DNA of 64,000 nucleotides from Fibrobacter sp. (lineage in GTDB: Bacteria; Fibrobacterota; Fibrobacteria; Fibrobacterales; Fibrobacteraceae): contig JAKSID010000014.1 of NCBI GenBank assembly GCA_024399035.1, positions 1-64,000 on the forward strand. The letters are read 5' to 3'. The notes beneath the pieces are model-generated. The model saw nothing but the letters and a program-made list of their open reading frames with translations, did no database searches and had not been told where the DNA came from. Position 1 is the stretch's first letter. Every line of letters starts with the position of its first letter. Positions 60,909-64,000 of the stretch are shown in pieces. The position numbers and the translations under genes were made by a program.

Positions 60909-63074
60909 CTAGCTACGTTTTTTGTAACTGTAATATCCGTAGTTGTAGTGATAACCTCTACCCTCACGTTCGCAATGGTTCATTACAAACGCCTTAGGAG
61001 ATTCACTTATACGATCCACCTTGACCATGGCCTCATTAATCTGATCAATGGAATGGCGACCATAATGAAGGACAAAGAGCGATAGATCGACCAAAGGCAA
61101 AATCAGTTCCGTATCGGCGACCAAGTTAATGGGCGGAGTATCCAAGATAATGGAATCAAACCGTTCACGAGCCAGTTTCAGCAATTCAGGAAGACGGTCT
61201 CCGTGAAGCAAATCTGTAGGAGCCATCTTGGCGCTACCGGCACCAATGACCCACATGTTATCCACGTCGGTTGCAGACAAAGCGTCATCCAAAGAGCATT
61301 TGCCGGCAAGAATTTCAGCCAAGCCTTGTTTGTGCTTACTGTAAACCACACCGCGACGCATGTCCGCATCAATCAGCAAAACCTTCTTGCCCGTATTTGC
61401 GAACAATGCGGCAAGGTTTCTAGAAACAAAGGACTTGCCAACGCCAGCCACCAGTCCAGCCACCATGATTACTGGATGTTCTACGTTCATAGAAAATTCA
61501 ACAGAAGCTAGCAAGCTGCGAAGCGCTTCGCTGGCCGGATCTTCGGGAGACTGGCAGACCAAGGGCAATTTTCCCTTGCGGTATGCAGAGCCCATGCGAT
61601 AAGCTTTCTTGAGTTCCCTGTTACCAGACTCAGGAATCTTAGCATAAACGCTGATGCCCGTTTCGCGTTCGATTTCCAAGGCATTTCGAGCACCACTCTG
61701 AAGCATACGAATCAAGAACACCAGCAGTACACCAATCGTGAATGCCGCGGCAACACAGCAAAGCAGAATACGGGCAGAACGAGGCTTTACCTTATCCGCA
61801 TCTTCTACAGCATAGTCCACCACACGCACCGTACCCACTTCGCCGGCACGAACAACACGCAGCTGCTGGATATTGTTCAGCATAGAAGTATACTGAGCGT
61901 TATTCACTGCAACCTCTTCCTGCAGGCTCAAGACTTCCTGCTGAGTCAGAGGCATCTTCGATGCTGAATTTTTCAGTTTGGACAACTCGCTACGAATTCT
62001 GGCCTGCTGTTTTACGATGGTCTGAACCGCCGGATGCTCATTCTTGAAAAGTCGTGCAGTCTCCTGACGCTTCTGTTCCAAGTGCAGCAACTGATTGTTC
62101 AAGTCCTGTTCTTTCTTAAGCAGGGCCTGGGTTTCGCCAGACATATCCACGGACCCAATGCGATGGCGATAATCTGCCAGTTTCTTTTCGGCAGAGTCCA
62201 GCTTAGCCTTAACGCCAGGCAACTGATTCTCCAGGAACTGCAAGGTCTTTTCGGCTTCGGCACTGCGCATTTCGATATTCTGACGCAGGTAAACGTTTGC
62301 CACCGTATTCAGGACGGACTTGGCTCGGTCCGGGTAACGATGGTGGTACTTAATGCCAATGACGCCAGTCTGCTTGCCCCGTTCTGCAATCTTCAACTGT
62401 CCAGCCAATCTACGGGCGGCCTTCAAAGGCGTGGTCTGACCAATCTTAAATTCTTGCCCGGGCTTACCCTTCAGCAAGCTAACCTGAATAGAAACAGAGT
62501 CTCCGTTATAGCTAGCGGTTTCTTCCTGCCCAACCGTTCCAGTAAGAACGGAGGTTCCCTCGGAATCGAAAACCTCATACGTGGAATCGTTCACAATTCG
62601 AGCAGACCAGCCGCCACGACGTTCCAAAGGCAATGCCAAGTTGGAAATGTCCATACGACCTTCACGATGGCGAAGGCGATCCATAAAGCCAACAGGAATC
62701 GCGCTAAAGCACAGTCCCTCAGCGTCGACTACATAGCTAAGAACCTTGCGGCTCTTAATCATTTCAATTTCAGCGTCGGCGGGGCTTGCCATATCCAGGA
62801 GCATGCCCATTTCACCGCCCATGGCCCTACCGGCCTTATTCCCCTTAAGGTCTAGCTTGAGCAAAGCGTCGCTAGCATATACCGGGCGGGACCAATTACC
62901 AACAAAAACGCCAACAGCGGCACCCACCAGAACAAACAACAGCAGCAACCAACGTTTCTTCCACAGGAGGTCGAAGGCATCGATCAAGGTTATGGAATCG
63001 TTGGGCTTAACGTTTTGCAACGCTGCTAAATTGATCGTGGCCGAGGCCGTCTGATTAGCGTTGTTTTCTTTCAT
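60909..63074 (-). CDS. Wzc-like polysaccharide co-polymerase / tyrosine autokinase
   Basis: An inner-membrane protein controlling exopolysaccharide chain length (721 residues). A Wzz domain is bounded by two helices (WLLLLFVLVGAAVGVFVG near 40; ILLCCVAAAFTIGVLLVFLI near 440) with a long periplasmic coiled coil. The BY-kinase domain has Walker A GLVAGVGKSF, Walker A' LLIDADMRRG and Walker B IILDTPPINLV. A Tyr-rich tail (YHYNYGYYSYKKRS) is the autophosphorylation cluster. Its ATG directly follows the stop of the 55-residue ORF. Confidence 0.92.
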   Translation of the reverse strand: MKENNANQTASATINLAALQNVKPNDSITLIDAFDLLWKKRWLLLLFVLVGAAVGVFVGNWSRPVYASDALLKLDLKGNKAGRAMGGEMGMLLDMASPADAEIEMIKSRKVLSYVVDAEGLCFSAIPVGFMDRLRHREGRMDISNLALPLERRGGWSARIVNDSTYEVFDSEGTSVLTGTVGQEETASYNGDSVSIQVSLLKGKPGQEFKIGQTTPLKAARRLAGQLKIAERGKQTGVIGIKYHHRYPDRAKSVLNTVANVYLRQNIEMRSAEAEKTLQFLENQLPGVKAKLDSAEKKLADYRHRIGSVDMSGETQALLKKEQDLNNQLLHLEQKRQETARLFKNEHPAVQTIVKQQARIRSELSKLKNSASKMPLTQQEVLSLQEEVAVNNAQYTSMLNNIQQLRVVRAGEVGTVRVVDYAVEDADKVKPRSARILLCCVAAAFTIGVLLVFLIRMLQSGARNALEIERETGISVYAKIPESGNRELKKAYRMGSAYRKGKLPLVCQSPEDPASEALRSLLASVEFSMNVEHPVIMVAGLVAGVGKSFVSRNLAALFANTGKKVLLIDADMRRGVVYSKHKQGLAEILAGKCSLDDALSATDVDNMWVIGAGSAKMAPTDLLHGDRLPELLKLARERFDSIILDTPPINLVADTELILPLVDLSLFVLHYGRHSIDQINEAMVKVDRISESPKAFVMNHCEREGRGYHYNYGYYSYKKRS

Positions 63075-63242
63075 TTAGGCCTGACGATCGTGTTCGCTAG
63101 GAATGACAAAACCAAATTCGTCGCTTGATTCCTTGAAGTCGTCAATGTCTTCACAATCACCAGAGCAGCTAAGCAAGGAAGACTTGCTATTCAAGACCAA
63201 TACGGACATCTTCGGGGTCATATATTCTTTCTTCAAATCCAT
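63075..63242 (-). CDS. 55-residue protein upstream of Wzc
   Basis: Starts at 63242, with AAGGAG six bases ahead, and stops directly before the Wzc ATG. The start MDLKKEYMTPKMSVLVL is of the kind seen in many small Bacteroidota proteins of unknown role (basic, ...EYxxPxMxV); the middle has CSGDC, the C-terminal part is acidic (EDIDDFKESSDEFGF). No signal peptide. It could be a peptide precursor or a small regulator of the polysaccharide unit. Below usual ORF-length cut-offs, but the ribosome site and tight packing support it. Confidence 0.65.
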   Translation of the reverse strand: MDLKKEYMTPKMSVLVLNSKSSLLSCSGDCEDIDDFKESSDEFGFVIPSEHDRQA

Positions 63243-63251
63243 ACTGACTCC

Positions 63252-64000
63252 TTACTTAACGATAACCTTTTTGTGGTTGTTGTAATAGGTACCCTTTACG
63301 GTCGGCTTGTGGTCAAGCTTGCGACCCTTGAGGTCAACCCAGTGATCAACGGTGATATCACCAGTACGGGTGTTCATGGAACCAAAGTGCGTAGAGGCGG
63401 TTTCGTTACCTTCAGCATCAACACTCATGATTCGTACTTCGATAGTTTCAGGAAGTTCTTCTTCCATAGAGGCGTCGGCCATAGCCTTTGCCAGAACATT
63501 GTTGGTCTTTGCACATTTCAAGTAAGCACGCATGGGGCGAATCTTGATGCCTGCAGCGCCCTTAACGAATTCGCCGGCCTTGATATCGTCGATATCACGA
63601 GCGGCAAAGCCATACACACGGCCAAGTTCAGGATCACCCTCGTTCCACACTTTGTATTCGTAGGAACCAACAAAGTCCCAAGTTCCATACTTATCACTGT
63701 TACTATCAACACGAGTATTGGTTGTAGTGTTCAGGGTGACAGTAGGGCGATTGTTGCTGATATCGAATTCAAGGGCATCCATATCTGCGCCAGGGATGGC
63801 AACATACGGAGTGTTGGCTTTCAAAACTTGGTCATAATCGTGGGTAATATAAAGAACCCAAGGTGCACGGGAGTATTCGTTACCATCCCAGTTCTTAGTA
63901 ACCTTCATGTACTTGAAACACTTCACATTTTTCAAGCGCCATTCATCGATGTCGAACGGCAGCATAATGGTTGCAGGAACGTTATTCTTAAATGCACGAT
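63252..64000 (-). CDS. C-terminal part of a secreted protein with sorting-like tail (5' end outside window)
   Basis: The frame is open to the window edge; 249 codons are seen. The residues are beta-rich (YVAIPGADMDALEFDIS, TWDFVGSYEYKVW, GRVYGFAARDIDDI, AGIKIRPMRAYLKC). The last part (WVDLKGRKLDHKPTVKGTYYNNHKKVIVK) follows the YDLxGRxxxxKPxxKGxYxxNGKKVxxK pattern of secretion/sorting tails in Bacteroidota surface proteins. The 55-residue gene begins 9 bases after its stop. Probably a secreted surface protein of the exopolysaccharide unit; activity unknown. Confidence 0.7.
   Translation of the reverse strand, partial: RAFKNNVPATIMLPFDIDEWRLKNVKCFKYMKVTKNWDGNEYSRAPWVLYITHDYDQVLKANTPYVAIPGADMDALEFDISNNRPTVTLNTTTNTRVDSNSDKYGTWDFVGSYEYKVWNEGDPELGRVYGFAARDIDDIKAGEFVKGAAGIKIRPMRAYLKCAKTNNVLAKAMADASMEEELPETIEVRIMSVDAEGNETASTHFGSMNTRTGDITVDHWVDLKGRKLDHKPTVKGTYYNNHKKVIVK

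Overview
The window looks like a chromosomal segment of a Fibrobacter species (phylum Fibrobacterota). The basis is two lipoproteins carrying the 'Fibrobacter succinogenes major paralogous domain' behind long poly-serine linkers, a secreted PL11 rhamnogalacturonan lyase with the same Ser-rich linker, many lipoproteins of no wider family, and PDDEXK/Rpn proteins with KGLE-repeat tails. No phage, CRISPR array or rRNA was seen. There are two tRNA genes, for Thr(GGT) and initiator Met.

Layout. 1-2.6 kb: 5' part of a PL11 lyase gene (minus), with a clear promoter and a palindrome in its leader. 2.9-6.9 kb: YihY/BrkB membrane protein, a small envelope protein and a short UvrA paralogue in close series. 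7.2-9.0 kb: an Rpn-type nuclease gene and a decapitated relative. 9-15.7 kb: MscS channel, CobW-type GTPase with a large His/Asp-rich insert, a lipoprotein, an RND/MMPL exporter and a FISUC lipoprotein. 15.9-18.2 kb: aconitase. 18.3-22.8 kb: envelope cluster (FecR-domain lipoprotein, DUF6175-like lipoprotein, secreted protein, divergent LPP20 lipoprotein). 22.8-32 kb: folC, endonuclease I, a 1020-residue double beta-helix protein with a partner lipoprotein, an orphan Phd antitoxin, xseA and a stand-alone HsdR_N-type protein. 32-38 kb: an AlaA-like aminotransferase behind a candidate alanine attenuator, then potA, tRNA-Thr and potBCD. 38-45.6 kb: exonuclease III, RNase Z-like protein, trmB, recN, a CDP-alcohol phosphatidyltransferase, tRNA-fMet and mqnE. 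45.9-49.6 kb: leuA, a small membrane protein and an aminotransferase as one minus-strand unit behind a leucine-rich leader peptide and attenuator. 49.7-54.7 kb: AgcS symporter, a small protein and a very long topoisomerase III. 54.8-64 kb: Cys-rich FISUC lipoprotein, envelope protein, and an exopolysaccharide unit (secreted protein, 55-residue protein, Wzc-like kinase, CapD-like dehydratase).

The strongest unexpected signal is a pair of amino-acid attenuators of the same design. Each has a TTGnnn-N17-TATATT promoter whose -10 box lies 7 bases before the ATG, so the leader ORF should be leaderless. Each then has a short peptide rich in the controlled amino acid, followed by mutually exclusive hairpins and a terminator. 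One is leucine-rich before leuA. The other is alanine-rich (9 Ala in a 13-codon stretch) before an AlaA-like aminotransferase; I know of no described alanine leader-peptide attenuator of this kind.

The second is a set of palindromic intergenic repeats (GTCATTGCGAG, GTCATCCCGGA and GTCATTCTGAG types) that also lie in frame inside protein genes (topB three times, an aminotransferase twice, the uvrA paralogue once). They add low-complexity peptides there, and in one case appear to supply a gene's start codon and ribosome binding site. The third is that at least ten genes here have a TAnnTT box 6-7 bases before the start codon and no evident Shine-Dalgarno, which suggests common leaderless transcripts.
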